In this document: positions 45,323 to 54,652 of the stretch, in pieces | Layout: every line of letters starts with the position of its first letter | Position numbering within the stretch: the first letter of the stretch is position 1 | Assembly (NCBI GenBank): GCA_002029295.1 | Contig: MZGW01000002.1 | Span: 164,001 to 228,000 of the forward strand | From: Alkalithermobacter paradoxus | Lineage (GTDB): Bacteria > Bacillota > Clostridia > Peptostreptococcales > Peptostreptococcaceae | Reading direction: 5' to 3' | Length of the DNA stretch: 64,000 nt | Translations under genes and position numbers: made by a program | Notes under the pieces: generated by a model | Told to the model about the DNA's origin: nothing | The model's database searches: none | What the model saw: the letters and a program-made list of their open reading frames with translations, nothing else

Positions 45323-46543
45323 ATGAAAGAGAAAGTTGTTTTAGCATACTCAGGAGGATTAGATACATCAATAATAATACCTTGGCTTAAGCAAAACTAC
45401 AATTTTAATATAATTGCTGTATGTGTAGATGTAGGTCAAGGAGAAGAAATGGAACAGGTAAAATTAAAGGCTATAAAGTCAGGTGCAGAAAAAGTTTATG
45501 TAGAAGATGTTAAAGAGGAATTTGTGACTGATTATGTTTATAAAGCTTTGAAGGCAGGAGCTATTTACGAATATAAATATTTGTTAGGCACATCTTTAGC
45601 AAGACCTTTAATTGCAAAAAAACTTGTTGATATAGCACATAAGGAAGGAGCTAAATATATTTGTCATGGATGCACAGGTAAGGGCAATGATCAAGTTCGT
45701 TTTGAAGTAGGAATTGCAGCTATAGATCCTAGTATAAAAGTAATCGCTCCTTGGAGAATATGGGATATAAAATCAAGAGAAGAAGCAATAGATTATGCAA
45801 ACTTAATGAATATAGAAGTTGCAGTTACTAAGGAAAAAATATATTCAAGAGATAAAAATTTGCTTCATGTAAGTCATGAAGGAGGAGACTTAGAAAATCC
45901 TAAGAATGAACACAATCCAGATATACTTTACATGATGACTATACCTTTAGAAAAAGCTAAAAATGAGCCAACTTATGTTGAAATATACTTTGAAAAAGGT
46001 ATACCAAATATGCTTAATGGCAATAAGCTTAGTCCTGTCGAAATGCTAGAAACATTGAATAAAATTGGTGGAGAAAATGGAATAGGAGTTATAGATTTAT
46101 TAGAAAATAGACTTGTAGGTATGAAATCAAGAGGTGTCTATGAAACTCCAGGAGGAACCATTTTATTTCAGGCACTAAGAGAGTTAGAATACTTAACTTT
46201 AGATAGAGATACACTTCACTATAAACAAGGAATTTCTCAAAAATATGCACAATTAGTCTATGATGGATTATGGTTTGGTAAATTAAGAGAAGCTTTAGAT
46301 TCATTTATAGATACAGTACATGAAACTGTTACAGGAAGTGTAAAGCTTAAGCTTTATAAAGGGAATATAATGATAGCAGGGATGGATTCACCTTTTGCAT
46401 TATACGATGAAGACATATCATCCTTTGGAGAAAGTGATTTATATAATCATAAAGATGCACAAGGTTTTATAAATTTATTTAGTTTACCGTTTAAGATAAA
46501 GGGCTTAAAAAATCAAAGAATAAAAGAGGGTGTAAAAATATGA
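45323..46543 (+). CDS. argG: Argininosuccinate synthase
   Basis: ATP-dependent joining of citrulline and aspartate. 406 aa. The N-terminal P-loop-like AYSGGLDTS (residues 8-16), [13 protein letters not shown] and the EGGDLENP segment are diagnostic. RBS GGGAGG. It overlaps argH by four bases (ATGA), so the two are translationally coupled. The operon is placed under two serial arginine T-boxes. Earlier arginine genes are not in the window. Confidence 0.97.
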   Translation: MKEKVVLAYSGGLDTSIIIPWLKQNYNFNIIAVCVDVGQGEEMEQVKLKAIKSGAEKVYVEDVKEEFVTDYVYKALKAGAIYEYKYLLGTSLARPLIAKKLVDIAHKEGAKYICHGCTGKGNDQVRFEVGIAAIDPSIKVIAPWRIWDIKSREEAIDYANLMNIEVAVTKEKIYSRDKNLLHVSHEGGDLENPKNEHNPDILYMMTIPLEKAKNEPTYVEIYFEKGIPNMLNGNKLSPVEMLETLNKIGGENGIGVIDLLENRLVGMKSRGVYETPGGTILFQALRELEYLTLDRDTLHYKQGISQKYAQLVYDGLWFGKLREALDSFIDTVHETVTGSVKLKLYKGNIMIAGMDSPFALYDEDISSFGESDLYNHKDAQGFINLFSLPFKIKGLKNQRIKEGVKI

Positions 46544-47853
46544 AATTATGGGGTGGAAGATTTGAGTCAAATGAAAGTAAACTAATGGAGGATTTTAACT
46601 CATCTCTTAAATTTGATAAGGTATTGTATTTTCAAGATATTAAAGGTAGTATAGCACATGTTAAGATGCTAAATAAATGCAATATTTTAACAGATGAAGA
46701 ATGTAAAATCTTAATTGATGGACTAAACTCTATACTTAATGATATAGAAAGTGGAAATTTATTAATAGAAGGAGATTACGAGGATATACACAGTTTTATA
46801 GAGATTAACCTTACTAAAAGAGTAGGGGAAGTTGGTAAAAAACTTCATACAGCAAGAAGCAGAAACGATCAAGTAGCAGTAGATATGAAAATGTATTCCA
46901 AAGACAAAGCGTATGAAGTTATTAAGAATATTAAAGATTTACAAGCTGTAATGTTAGAAATTGGAGAAAAAAATAATGTATTAATGCCAGGATACACACA
47001 CCTTCAAAGGGCTCAGATAGTAACTTTTAAACATCATATTATGGCATATTATAATATGTTTGAGAGGGATATTAAGAGAATATTAAATGCAATTGATATT
47101 TTAGATGAAAGTCCCTTAGGATGTTGTGCACTTGCTGGAACAACATATTCTATAGATAGAGATTATACATCCAAAGAGTTAGGTTTCAAAAAACCAGTAG
47201 AAAATTTCTTAGATGGTGTAAGTGATAGAGATTATATTATAGAACTTACATGTGCGTACTCTATAATAATGATGCACTTAAGTAGATTAAGTGAGGAAAT
47301 CATTATATGGAGCACTAAAGAGTTTGATTTTATAAAAATGAGTGATGAATACTCAACGGGAAGCAGTATAATGCCACAGAAAAAGAATCCAGATGGTGCA
47401 GAATTAATTAGAGGCAAAACTGGAAGAGTTTATGGATCATTAATGTCAATACTTACTACAATGAAGGCACTTCCTTTAGCTTATAATAAGGATATGCAAG
47501 AAGATAAAGAACAATTTTTTGATTCTATAAATACCGTAATTAGTTGTTTAAAAATAATGACTGGTATGCTAGGGAGTATGGAAATCAAAAAAAGCAATAT
47601 GATAAAAGCAGTTAAAACAGGATTTTTGAATGCTACGGAAGTTGCTGATTATCTTGTGAATAAAGGAATTCCTTTTAGAAAAGCACATGAAATTGTAGGA
47701 TTGATTGTATTATACTGTGAAAGTAATAATTTATGTATAGAAGAATTAAAGATAGATAAGCTTAAAGAGTTCAGCAATTTATTTGAAGAAGATATATATC
47801 AATTTATAGAGTATAGAAATATACTAGATAAAGGAATAAAAAAAGAAATATAG
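46540..47853 (+). CDS. argH: Argininosuccinate lyase
   Basis: Splits argininosuccinate into arginine and fumarate. 437 aa. The fumarase-superfamily signature [12 protein letters not shown] (catalytic Ser loop, about residue 272), [11 protein letters not shown] (~103) and [11 protein letters not shown] (~149) are intact. The start ATG overlaps the argG stop. Ends at a perfect two-way hairpin. Confidence 0.97.
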   Translation: MKLWGGRFESNESKLMEDFNSSLKFDKVLYFQDIKGSIAHVKMLNKCNILTDEECKILIDGLNSILNDIESGNLLIEGDYEDIHSFIEINLTKRVGEVGKKLHTARSRNDQVAVDMKMYSKDKAYEVIKNIKDLQAVMLEIGEKNNVLMPGYTHLQRAQIVTFKHHIMAYYNMFERDIKRILNAIDILDESPLGCCALAGTTYSIDRDYTSKELGFKKPVENFLDGVSDRDYIIELTCAYSIIMMHLSRLSEEIIIWSTKEFDFIKMSDEYSTGSSIMPQKKNPDGAELIRGKTGRVYGSLMSILTTMKALPLAYNKDMQEDKEQFFDSINTVISCLKIMTGMLGSMEIKKSNMIKAVKTGFLNATEVADYLVNKGIPFRKAHEIVGLIVLYCESNNLCIEELKIDKLKEFSNLFEEDIYQFIEYRNILDKGIKKEI

Positions 47854-47877
47854 GGCTTAACAACAAGCCCTATATTT
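47846..47877. terminator. Bidirectional terminator after argH
   Basis: A 13-bp perfect stem AAATATAGGGCTT/AAGCCCTATATTT with six-base loop, between argH and the convergent TSCPD gene. Confidence 0.88.
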
Positions 47878-48136
47878 ATGCCTTAGTCTTTATTTTAACT
47901 TTATACTCAGCTAATGCTTTTGAAAGCTGATCAGGACATGAAGTTTTTCTTTTACCACAGCTTATTCCACTAAGTCTAGCTATAACATCATCTATGTGAC
48001 TTCCTTCAACAAGGGCTTTAATTCCTACTAAATTTCCAGGACATCCACCTACGAAATCTACAGATTTAACTATATCATCTTCAATTTCAAAAATTATTTC
48101 CTTAGCACAAACTCCAGAAGTTTTGAATTTTAACAT
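47876..48136 (-). CDS. TSCPD domain protein (TIGR03905-like)
   Basis: 86 aa, single TSCPD domain. The family Cys pattern is present: GVCAKEI, GGCPGNLVG, GISCGKRKTSCPDQL. In larger proteins this domain occurs at the C-terminus of ribonucleotide reductases, where it is thought to bind metal. The stand-alone form has no assigned function. RBS GGAGGTAG. Confidence 0.88.
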   Translation of the reverse strand: MLKFKTSGVCAKEIIFEIEDDIVKSVDFVGGCPGNLVGIKALVEGSHIDDVIARLSGISCGKRKTSCPDQLSKALAEYKVKIKTKA

Positions 48137-48268
48137 AATAGCTACCTCCTCAAGAATATTTATATTAACTATATTATCATACTATATACCGATTTAAAAG
48201 GTAACTAAAATTCATTAAACAAATATATATATAATATAATGTATTATTATACTAAAGGGGGAATTGTA

Positions 48269-49129
48269 GTGAGGGTATATATTTCTAATTTTCAAGATGG
48301 ATGTATATCAATAATAGATGGTGAATGTCTTATCGAAAAAGAGAAGATATATTTAGATGCACATATATATCCTCATCACTTTTGTATAGATGAAAATGAT
48401 GAAAAGATATATATACCAAATAGTATAGATGGAGTATTGTATATAGTAGATATAAATAAAAAAAACATATTAGATTGCATTTCTATAGGTGGAAATTTAA
48501 GTCAAGTAGTGTTATTTAATGAAGAACTTTTCATAGCTAATGAAGATTCGAATAGTATATATATATTAAATATAGATACACTTATTCCTGTGGGCATAAT
48601 AAGTGTTGATAATATGCCACACGGTATGATTATAGATAAAAGTTCTAATGAATTGTATGTTCCATGTGAAAAGTCTATAGTAGTTATAAATACAATAACT
48701 AAACAAATTGAAAGAAGAATAAATTTAGATTACAAACCATGGCACTTAAAAATAGATAAAAATATCTTATATGTAGTTACAAAGTGTGGAAAAATACTTA
48801 TTCTAAATACTAGAAAATGTGAAGTTATTAATGTTTTAAGAGGATTTAAGATGCCTGTAGAAATTGCTATAAATGATTTTAAAGATGAATTATATATAAC
48901 TGATTTTTATGATAAAAGCATAAGTATAATTGACAGAAGTAATTACGATTTGATAAAGAAAATAGAAATTGATGGAATGCCTTTAGGAATAGATATCTCA
49001 AGTGATAATAAATTGGTATTTATATCTGACATAAAAGAAGACGATGTTAAAGTATTAGATACTTTAGACTATAAAATTATAAAAAGTATAAAGGTAGGAA
49101 AAGAGCCTACCACAGTTATATGTAAGTAG
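48269..49129 (+). CDS. YncE-like beta-propeller protein
   Basis: 286 aa from the GTG at 48269; the RBS AAAGGGGG lies upstream of it, whereas an in-frame ATG at 48239 precedes the RBS. Six or seven ~42-residue repeats of the YVTN/NHL kind (e.g. MPHGMIIDKSSNELYVPCE, MPLGIDISSDNKLVFISD) predict a beta-propeller. No signal peptide. No enzyme motif; probably a binding scaffold. Confidence 0.85.
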   Translation: MRVYISNFQDGCISIIDGECLIEKEKIYLDAHIYPHHFCIDENDEKIYIPNSIDGVLYIVDINKKNILDCISIGGNLSQVVLFNEELFIANEDSNSIYILNIDTLIPVGIISVDNMPHGMIIDKSSNELYVPCEKSIVVINTITKQIERRINLDYKPWHLKIDKNILYVVTKCGKILILNTRKCEVINVLRGFKMPVEIAINDFKDELYITDFYDKSISIIDRSNYDLIKKIEIDGMPLGIDISSDNKLVFISDIKEDDVKVLDTLDYKIIKSIKVGKEPTTVICK

Positions 49130-49130
49130 G

Positions 49131-49661
49131 CTACTTATTAATTAGAAGTTGTATAATCTCTCCGTATATGTCTGGAGCATTTTTTTTCCAATTATCACAG
49201 ATGAGTTTAGCTTGTTTGTTAGAAGGTACATTTAAATCGATATTTATAAGCTCTGTTTGATTTTCTATTACCTTTAAATTTACTATGAACTCATTATTTC
49301 CTACTTTGGAGAAATTAGATTTAATTTGAGTTTCTTTTAGGATATTTTCTTTATTGTTCATTACGTATAAATCTATTTTTTCTTTTGTATCATCTGGTAT
49401 TCTAGAGATAAAATACTCTAAGGTTTCTATACTTTTTTGAGTTAATGAGTAGTAGTCTTTTCCATCCTCTTTAACAATTTTAATAAATCTAGAGTCTGTA
49501 AGCTCAGAAATGAATTGCTGAAGAGAAAAATAATTTACAAACTCATTTTCCATTATTACTTGTGTTATTTGTGAATTAGTCAAAGGAATTTCCATTTTAT
49601 TTAAAACATAAAGTATTAATAATTTATTTATTGCTAATTCTTCAGATGATCTTTCGAACAT
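49131..49661 (-). CDS. DUF4364 family protein
   Basis: 176 aa. The N-terminal ~70 residues form a winged-helix-like region (ELAINKLLILYVLNKMEIPLTNSQITQVIM), the rest an alpha/beta domain ending in KKNAPDIYGEIIQLL. Conserved in clostridia as DUF4364; function unknown, possibly transcriptional. RBS GGAGG. Convergent with the propeller gene; a short TAAGTAG/CTACTTA palindrome lies at the junction. Confidence 0.82.
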   Translation of the reverse strand: MFERSSEELAINKLLILYVLNKMEIPLTNSQITQVIMENEFVNYFSLQQFISELTDSRFIKIVKEDGKDYYSLTQKSIETLEYFISRIPDDTKEKIDLYVMNNKENILKETQIKSNFSKVGNNEFIVNLKVIENQTELINIDLNVPSNKQAKLICDNWKKNAPDIYGEIIQLLINK

Positions 49662-49733
49662 AGCACATCATCCTCCGTGTAATTGTTCTATATATATATT
49701 AAACCATTTTTATAAAAAATAAAAGAAAAAAAT

Positions 49734-49758
49734 AAAGAGATTGCTAGGCAATCTCTTT
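49734..49758 (-). terminator. Terminator after the SASP gene
   Basis: An 11-bp perfect stem AAAGAGATTGC/GCAATCTCTTT, with ATTTTTTT after it on the minus strand. Confidence 0.92.
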
Positions 49759-49766
49759 ATCTTGTG

Positions 49767-49970
49767 TTATTTTCCTGACATTTGTCTTTCAGCCATCTCA
49801 ACTAGCTTCTTAGTCATGTATCCACCTACATAACCATTTTGTCTTGCTGTTAAGTTACCTTTGTCAACAGTGTCATAGTTTGATATACCAAGTTCTGTCG
49901 CTGTTTCTAACTTCATTTGATTTAATGCTGCTTGTGCCTCAGGAACTACTTTTCTGTTTCTGCTTGCCAT
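49767..49970 (-). CDS. Small acid-soluble spore protein, alpha/beta type
   Basis: 67 aa, coats and protects DNA in the dormant spore. Both family signatures are present: KLETATELGISNYDTVDKGNLTAR (with the germination-protease cleavage context) and GYVGGYMTKKLVEMAE. RBS GGGAGG. Shows the organism forms endospores. I looked for a sigma-G promoter upstream and found only a partial match. The 243 bases to the next gene hold this gene's leader and another terminator. Confidence 0.97.
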   Translation of the reverse strand: MASRNRKVVPEAQAALNQMKLETATELGISNYDTVDKGNLTARQNGYVGGYMTKKLVEMAERQMSGK

Positions 49971-50173
49971 AGTAAATTCCTCCCTTAGTTGTTATGTTGT
50001 TTCAACACCTTTTCTGATGTTGTAGTATTAATTTAACCAATTATAGAAAATATATGTTGGTAAATGTTGAAATATAAACATATATATGGAATAAAATATA
50101 CAATTTAGTATAATGTTTTGATACAGAACACAACAAGATTATATTGTGAAAACTAGAGTGATTTTATTCAAAA

Positions 50174-50204
50174 ATATAAGATAGGAAAAAATTCCCTATC
50201 TTAT
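50174..50204 (-). terminator. Terminator after the 54-residue gene
   Basis: Minus-strand stem ATAAGATAGG/CCTATCTTAT around a nine-base loop, followed by ATTTTTG. Confidence 0.85.
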
Positions 50205-50213
50205 ATATAAACT

Positions 50214-50378
50214 CTAAGAAAACTTTTTATGAATTCTTATTTTTTTATCCTTTCTTATTCCTTCGTGAATTGGATGAGCTTCTCTTAGATAGTGTCTAGG
50301 TTCTAATTTGTTAGTAACTCTTCCAAATTCAACTTGCTTTCCTTTGATATTAGAGAATTCGCTTCGTATATTAGACAT
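50214..50378 (-). CDS. Uncharacterised 54-residue basic protein
   Basis: Not recognised. It starts at the ATG at 50378 behind a strong GGAGGTGAT RBS and ends at a good terminator, so it is very likely a real gene. The sequence is basic and hydrophilic (ends RKDKKIRIHKKFS) with a central EPRHYLREAHPIHEG. No cysteines or membrane segment. It lies between an alpha/beta SASP gene and a pdaB-like gene, which hints at a sporulation role. Confidence 0.72.
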   Translation of the reverse strand: MSNIRSEFSNIKGKQVEFGRVTNKLEPRHYLREAHPIHEGIRKDKKIRIHKKFS

Positions 50379-50493
50379 ACAATCACCTCCATTACTAATT
50401 TTCCCACTTTATAATATTAATCTTCTAGTAATTTTTTGAAGATGAAAAAAATAAGATTAATATAGAAAGATTATCATATAAGGAGGGTTTGAA

Positions 50494-51258
50494 TTGAGAA
50501 TATTTATAATACCACTCAAAAAAGCAATTATATCATTATTATTATTTGCATTGGCTATCATAGTATTACTTGTTGGTTTATATATGGTAAAAGATACTAT
50601 GGCTTTAGTTCCGGAAAAGAAAATTCCTATATACAGTGTTGATACTAGAGATAAAAAAATAGCTATAAGCTTTGATGCTGCATGGGGAGAAACATATACT
50701 AAAGATATACTAGATATATTAGATAAATACGAAGTAAAAACAACTTTCTTCTTAGTTGGATTTTGGGTAGATAAATATCCTGAAATGGTTAAGGAAATTA
50801 GCAATAGAGGTCATGAAGTAGGAAATCACTCAACTTCTCACCCTAAAATGTCTCTTTTAAATAAAGATCAGATAATTAGAGAACTTGAGAATACTTCATC
50901 AAAGATAGAAAAAATAATAGGGAAAAGAACTACAGTGTTTAGACCGCCGTTTGGAGATTACAATAACACTTTATTAGAAACAGCCTCTGAACTTGGATAC
51001 TATACTATTCAATGGGATGTAGATTCATTAGACTGGAAAGAATTGGGTGCAAATCATGTTGTAGATAGAGTAGTTAAAAATGTAAAAAATGGATCTATAG
51101 TTTTGTTTCATAACAATGCTAAATATGTAAGAGAATACTTGCCTTTAGTTCTAGAAAAATTAAAATCGCAAGGATACGAAATAGTTCCAGTATCAGATCT
51201 TATATATAAGGATAACTACACTATAGATTCTACGGGAAGACAAAAAAGTAATAATTAA
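50494..51258 (+). CDS. Polysaccharide deacetylase, PdaB-like sporulation type
   Basis: 254 aa from a TTG start behind AGGAGGG. One N-terminal membrane anchor (~residues 10-30), then a NodB domain: motif 1 ISFDAAWG (a DAAW variant, as in PdaB, instead of TFDDG), motif 2 HEVGNHSTSHP, motif 3 FRPPFGDYN and a late VLFHNN. This pattern matches the PdaB sporulation family better than active PdaA enzymes. Loss of the second Asp of motif 1 leaves catalytic activity uncertain. Confidence 0.88.
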   Translation: MRIFIIPLKKAIISLLLFALAIIVLLVGLYMVKDTMALVPEKKIPIYSVDTRDKKIAISFDAAWGETYTKDILDILDKYEVKTTFFLVGFWVDKYPEMVKEISNRGHEVGNHSTSHPKMSLLNKDQIIRELENTSSKIEKIIGKRTTVFRPPFGDYNNTLLETASELGYYTIQWDVDSLDWKELGANHVVDRVVKNVKNGSIVLFHNNAKYVREYLPLVLEKLKSQGYEIVPVSDLIYKDNYTIDSTGRQKSNN

Positions 51259-51271
51259 AAATATCTTAAAT

Positions 51272-51315
51272 ATACCCATGTCATTATGTTAATATAGTGA
51301 CATGGGTATTTATTA
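51272..51315 (+). terminator. Terminator after the pdaB-like gene
   Basis: A 12-bp stem ATACCCATGTCA/TGACATGGGTAT with 14-base loop; weakly T-rich downstream. Confidence 0.7.
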
Positions 51316-51337
51316 ATTGTAAAAAGGTGTGATTTAA

Positions 51338-53086
51338 ATGTTTTTATTTCCTAAAACGACTTTAGTAAAAAAAGTAATGTCTACACAAATGATAGTTGTA
51401 AAGCAAAATGAGTCCTTGAAAAAAGCTATATCTTTAATGCTTAGAAATAAATCAAATGACATTTTTATAATAGATGAAAATGATAAACTTATAGGATTAA
51501 TATCTTTAACGGATATATCTAAACTTAATATAAATCAGTGTAATAAAGAGCTAGAAGTTAAAAATTTTATGTCTAAAGACTTAATAACTGTAAGCAAGGA
51601 TGATAACTTATTAAAATGCAGGGATACAATGCTAAAGTATAAGATAGGCAGACTTCCTGTAGTTGAAAACAATAGTTTAATAGGGGTTATAAGAGAAGAA
51701 CAAGTAAGAGATTACTTTTATATGAAAATAGAAGAATTAGGTGAAAAACTAAATCAAGTAATAAATAGTGTACATGAAGCTATAACTGTTATAGATGAAA
51801 ATGGAAAAGTAGTTATATGGAATAAAAATGCAGAAAAATTATATGGAGTCCTTAAGGAAGAAATAATAGGTAAAGATATGGAGATATTTTTTCCTAATGC
51901 TTTAATGTTAGAGGTTCTCAAAACTCATAAGCCTATAGAGAACATATATCATTCACCTAGAAAAGATACATATGTTGTAGTAAGTGCAAAGCCTATATTT
52001 CTAGAGGGGAAATTAGTTGGAGTGGTTTCTAATGATAAAGATATTACTCAAGTTAAACAGCTATCATACCAACTTGAAAAAGCTAATGATACACTTAAAT
52101 TTCTAGAAAATGAGGTTAGGAAGTTTTCTAATGATAACTTTGGTAATATAATCGGAAAAAGTGAAAAACTGATGAAAACTATCGATGTAGCAAGACAAGT
52201 TGCTAAAACTAGTGCAAGTATATTTATACAAGGGGAAAGTGGAACTGGAAAAGAAGTGTTTGCAAGAGCTATACATAATAATAGTCAAAGAGAAGGTTTG
52301 TTTGTACCTGTAAATTGTAGTGCTATACCGTCTGAATTATTTGAGAGTGAGTTCTTTGGATATGAAGGAGGAGCATTTACAGGAGCTAATAGGAAAGGAA
52401 AAATGGGTATATTTGAACTTGCAAATAAAGGAACAGTATTTTTAGATGAAATAGGAGATTTGCCTATGTATATGCAGGCAAAACTTCTTAGGGTACTTCA
52501 GGAAAATGAAATAAGAAGAGTAGGCAGTGAGAAAACGGTAAGTATAAATGTAAGAATAATATCTGCTACTAATAAAGATTTAAAAGAATTAGTCCGAAAA
52601 GGAGAGTTTAGAGAAGATTTATATTACAGATTAAATGTTGTTCAGATAGATTTGCCACCTTTAAGAGAAAGAAAAGGTGATATAGCTATACTGATAAATG
52701 AATTTCTAAGAGAAATATGTATTAAAAATAATAAGGAAATACCTAAGTTAAACAAAAATGTAATTGATATATTGCAAAAATATGAGTGGAAAGGAAATAT
52801 AAGAGAACTTAAAAATACAATTGAGCATTTAGTTGTTTTGTGTAAAGACAATATTATAGATGAGGAGTTATTACCAAATTATATAGTAGAGTCAGTTAAT
52901 GAGAATAAAAATGAAAATGAGTATCCACTTGATTTAAATGAAGCTGTAATGAAAATCGAAATAAATACAATAAAAAGAGCACTTAGTATGTCTGGTGGAA
53001 ATAAAGCGAAAGCTGCAAAACTACTAAATATACCAAGAAGTACTTTGTATTATAAAATAGATACTTACAAAATAGAGTGTCAGTAA
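51338..53086 (+). CDS. prdR: Sigma-54-dependent activator of proline reductase, PrdR
   Basis: 582 aa. Two N-terminal CBS domains (~1-130, VKKVMSTQMIVVKQNESLKKAI; VKNFMSKDLITV), a PAS domain (~140-245), the sigma-54 AAA+ domain (Walker A GESGTGKE ~303, GAFTGA ~345, arginine-finger REDLYYRLNV) and a Fis-type helix-turn-helix at the end. The gene is just before prdC with a sigma-54 promoter between, matching PrdR of C. difficile, which turns on prd genes with proline. Confidence 0.93.
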   Translation: MFLFPKTTLVKKVMSTQMIVVKQNESLKKAISLMLRNKSNDIFIIDENDKLIGLISLTDISKLNINQCNKELEVKNFMSKDLITVSKDDNLLKCRDTMLKYKIGRLPVVENNSLIGVIREEQVRDYFYMKIEELGEKLNQVINSVHEAITVIDENGKVVIWNKNAEKLYGVLKEEIIGKDMEIFFPNALMLEVLKTHKPIENIYHSPRKDTYVVVSAKPIFLEGKLVGVVSNDKDITQVKQLSYQLEKANDTLKFLENEVRKFSNDNFGNIIGKSEKLMKTIDVARQVAKTSASIFIQGESGTGKEVFARAIHNNSQREGLFVPVNCSAIPSELFESEFFGYEGGAFTGANRKGKMGIFELANKGTVFLDEIGDLPMYMQAKLLRVLQENEIRRVGSEKTVSINVRIISATNKDLKELVRKGEFREDLYYRLNVVQIDLPPLRERKGDIAILINEFLREICIKNNKEIPKLNKNVIDILQKYEWKGNIRELKNTIEHLVVLCKDNIIDEELLPNYIVESVNENKNENEYPLDLNEAVMKIEINTIKRALSMSGGNKAKAAKLLNIPRSTLYYKIDTYKIECQ

Positions 53087-53122
53087 GTTGGCATATGTCA
53101 ACTTACTGACACTTTTATTTTT
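53076..53122 (+). terminator. Terminator after prdR
   Basis: A 15-bp perfect stem AGTGTCAGTAAGTTG/CAACTTACTGACACT with an 8-base loop, then TTTATTTTT. It overlaps the prdR stop codon. The stem also contains the ACTGACAC element repeated closer to the promoter. Confidence 0.9.
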
Positions 53123-53299
53123 GGAAGTATATAATGCTAGAAATTTAGTATTAATATATAGAATGTTGCATAAAATATGACGAAAAACTGACACATTTAT
53201 TTTTTATATATTGTTTAATAAAATTTCATAATGGAGATAAATAAAATTAATAGAAGTAATTTCAAGTATTATAAAAAATTATATCTATAACTATATATT

Positions 53300-53315
53300 T
53301 TGGCATGATAATTGC
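53300..53315 (+). promoter_or_regulatory. Sigma-54 promoter of the prd operon
   Basis: TTGGCATGATAATTGC: GG (-24) and GC (-12) exactly ten bases apart, near the consensus TTGGCACNNNNNTTGC. It lies 34 bases before the prdC start and after the gene for a sigma-54 activator. The 262 bases between prdR and prdC hold this promoter and possible enhancer repeats. Confidence 0.9.
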
Positions 53316-53348
53316 TTTAGATATATAGTGTGGATGGGAGGTGATAGT

Positions 53349-54632
53349 GTGACAATAGTAATAAAATTAAAACAACATATAGGATCGCCTTGCAAACCTA
53401 TAGTTAAGGTAGGTCAGAAAGTTAAAAAAGGAGAATTGGTTGCAGTGCCAGATGGACTAGGAGTTAATATGCATTCTAGTGTGTATGGTGAAGTAGTTGA
53501 TATAAACGAGCATGAAATAATAATAAATGCATTTGATGAGCAACCAGAAGAATATGTAAAAATAAAAGATACTGACGATTTGCTAGAAAGCATAAAAGAA
53601 GCTGGAATAGTTGGAGCTGGAGGAGCAGGTTTTCCAACTCATGTAAAGCTTAACATCAATTTAAATGGTGGATGCGTCATAGCTAATGCAGCTGAATGTG
53701 AGCCAGTATTAAGTCATAATGTAGAACTTATGGAGCAAAACCCTGAAATTATTGTAAAGGGATTAAAGTATGTAATGAAAATTACTAATGCTTCAAATGG
53801 ATATATAGCTATAAAGCCAAAGTACAAAAAAGCTGTGATAGCTTTAGGAAAGGCTTGTAAGAATGAAGATAATATAAAAATTAAGTTCTTAAGCGATATG
53901 TATCCAGCTGGAGATGAGAGAGTTATAGTAAGAGAAGTTTTGGGAATAGAACTTAAACCTGGTGAACTTCCACTTTCTGCAAATGCAGTTGTTTCAAATG
54001 TAGAAACTCTTAAGAACATAGTTTTGGCTATAGAAGATAGAAAGCCAGTTATATCTAAGGATATAACTTTAGGTGGAAGAATAAAAAATGCAAGAGAAGG
54101 TAAGGTATTTTTAGATGTTCCTATTGGAATGCCAGTAAAATACTTTATTGAAAAATGTGGAGGATATGAAATTCCGCATGGAGAAATAGTTTTAGGAGGC
54201 CCATTCACTGGAAGACATGGAGAAGAAGATATACCTATTGATAAAACTTTAGGTGGTATACTTGTAGCTATGCCATATCCTAATGAAAAAAGAAAAGTAG
54301 GAATAATCGCTTGTGAATGTGGAGCAGACGAAAAAAGATTAGAAGAAATAGCAAAAGGAATGGGTACCCAAGTAGTAGCTAAAGAAAAGTGCAAGAGAAT
54401 GGTTGAGGTAAATGGAAGATATAGATGCGATATGCCTGGAATATGCCCAGGACAAGCGGAAAAAGTATTATCTCTTAAAAAGCAGGGTGCTGAGGTTATA
54501 ATAACAGGAACATGTGAGGACTGAACTAACACAGTTATGAATGTAGCTCCTAGGTTAGGAGTGCCAGTTTATCACAGTACCGATCATGTCTTAAGAGCCT
54601 CAGGATATAGATTATATAGAAGAAAAAAATAA
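53349..54632 (+). CDS. prdC: PrdC, RnfC-like selenoprotein (UGA = Sec at 54522-54524)
   Basis: Electron-transfer protein proposed to feed D-proline reductase. 427 aa when the in-frame TGA is read as selenocysteine (residue 392, CED-U-TNT). Translation then continues 35 residues in a family-like way (VMNVAPRLGVPVYHSTDHVLRASGYRL) to TAA. RnfC-like core: GIVGAGGAGFPTHVK, NAAECEPVL. A SECIS-like hairpin follows the UGA. Start GTG at 53349 behind GGGAGGTGAT; the frame is open further up but without RBS. First gene of the operon. Confidence 0.92.
54547..54561 (+). promoter_or_regulatory. SECIS-like hairpin in prdC
   Basis: CTCCTA/TAGGAG with a GGT loop, starting 23 bases after the UGA. Short, with a G/U apical loop as in bacterial SECIS elements; functional assignment is inferred from position. 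Confidence 0.6.
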
Positions 54633-54652
54633 ATATAAAAGGAGGATTTCTC

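Noticed and set aside
49971-50060. Sigma-G promoter for the SASP gene
   Set aside because: An AATACTA -10-like element exists on the minus strand, but no -35 match lies at the right distance.
53087-53299. Rex box before prdC
   Set aside because: TTGTTTAATAAAATT near 53212 lacks the second half-site of TTGTTAAN4TTAACAA; Rex control known in C. difficile cannot be supported here.
54522-54524. TGA in prdC read as a premature stop
   Set aside because: The frame continues 35 family-like residues to a TAA, the prdA RBS follows normally, and PrdC is a known selenoprotein.
53714-54532. Long minus-strand reading frame inside prdC
   Set aside because: A composition shadow of the plus-strand gene: no RBS, no recognisable protein, and prdC is certain.
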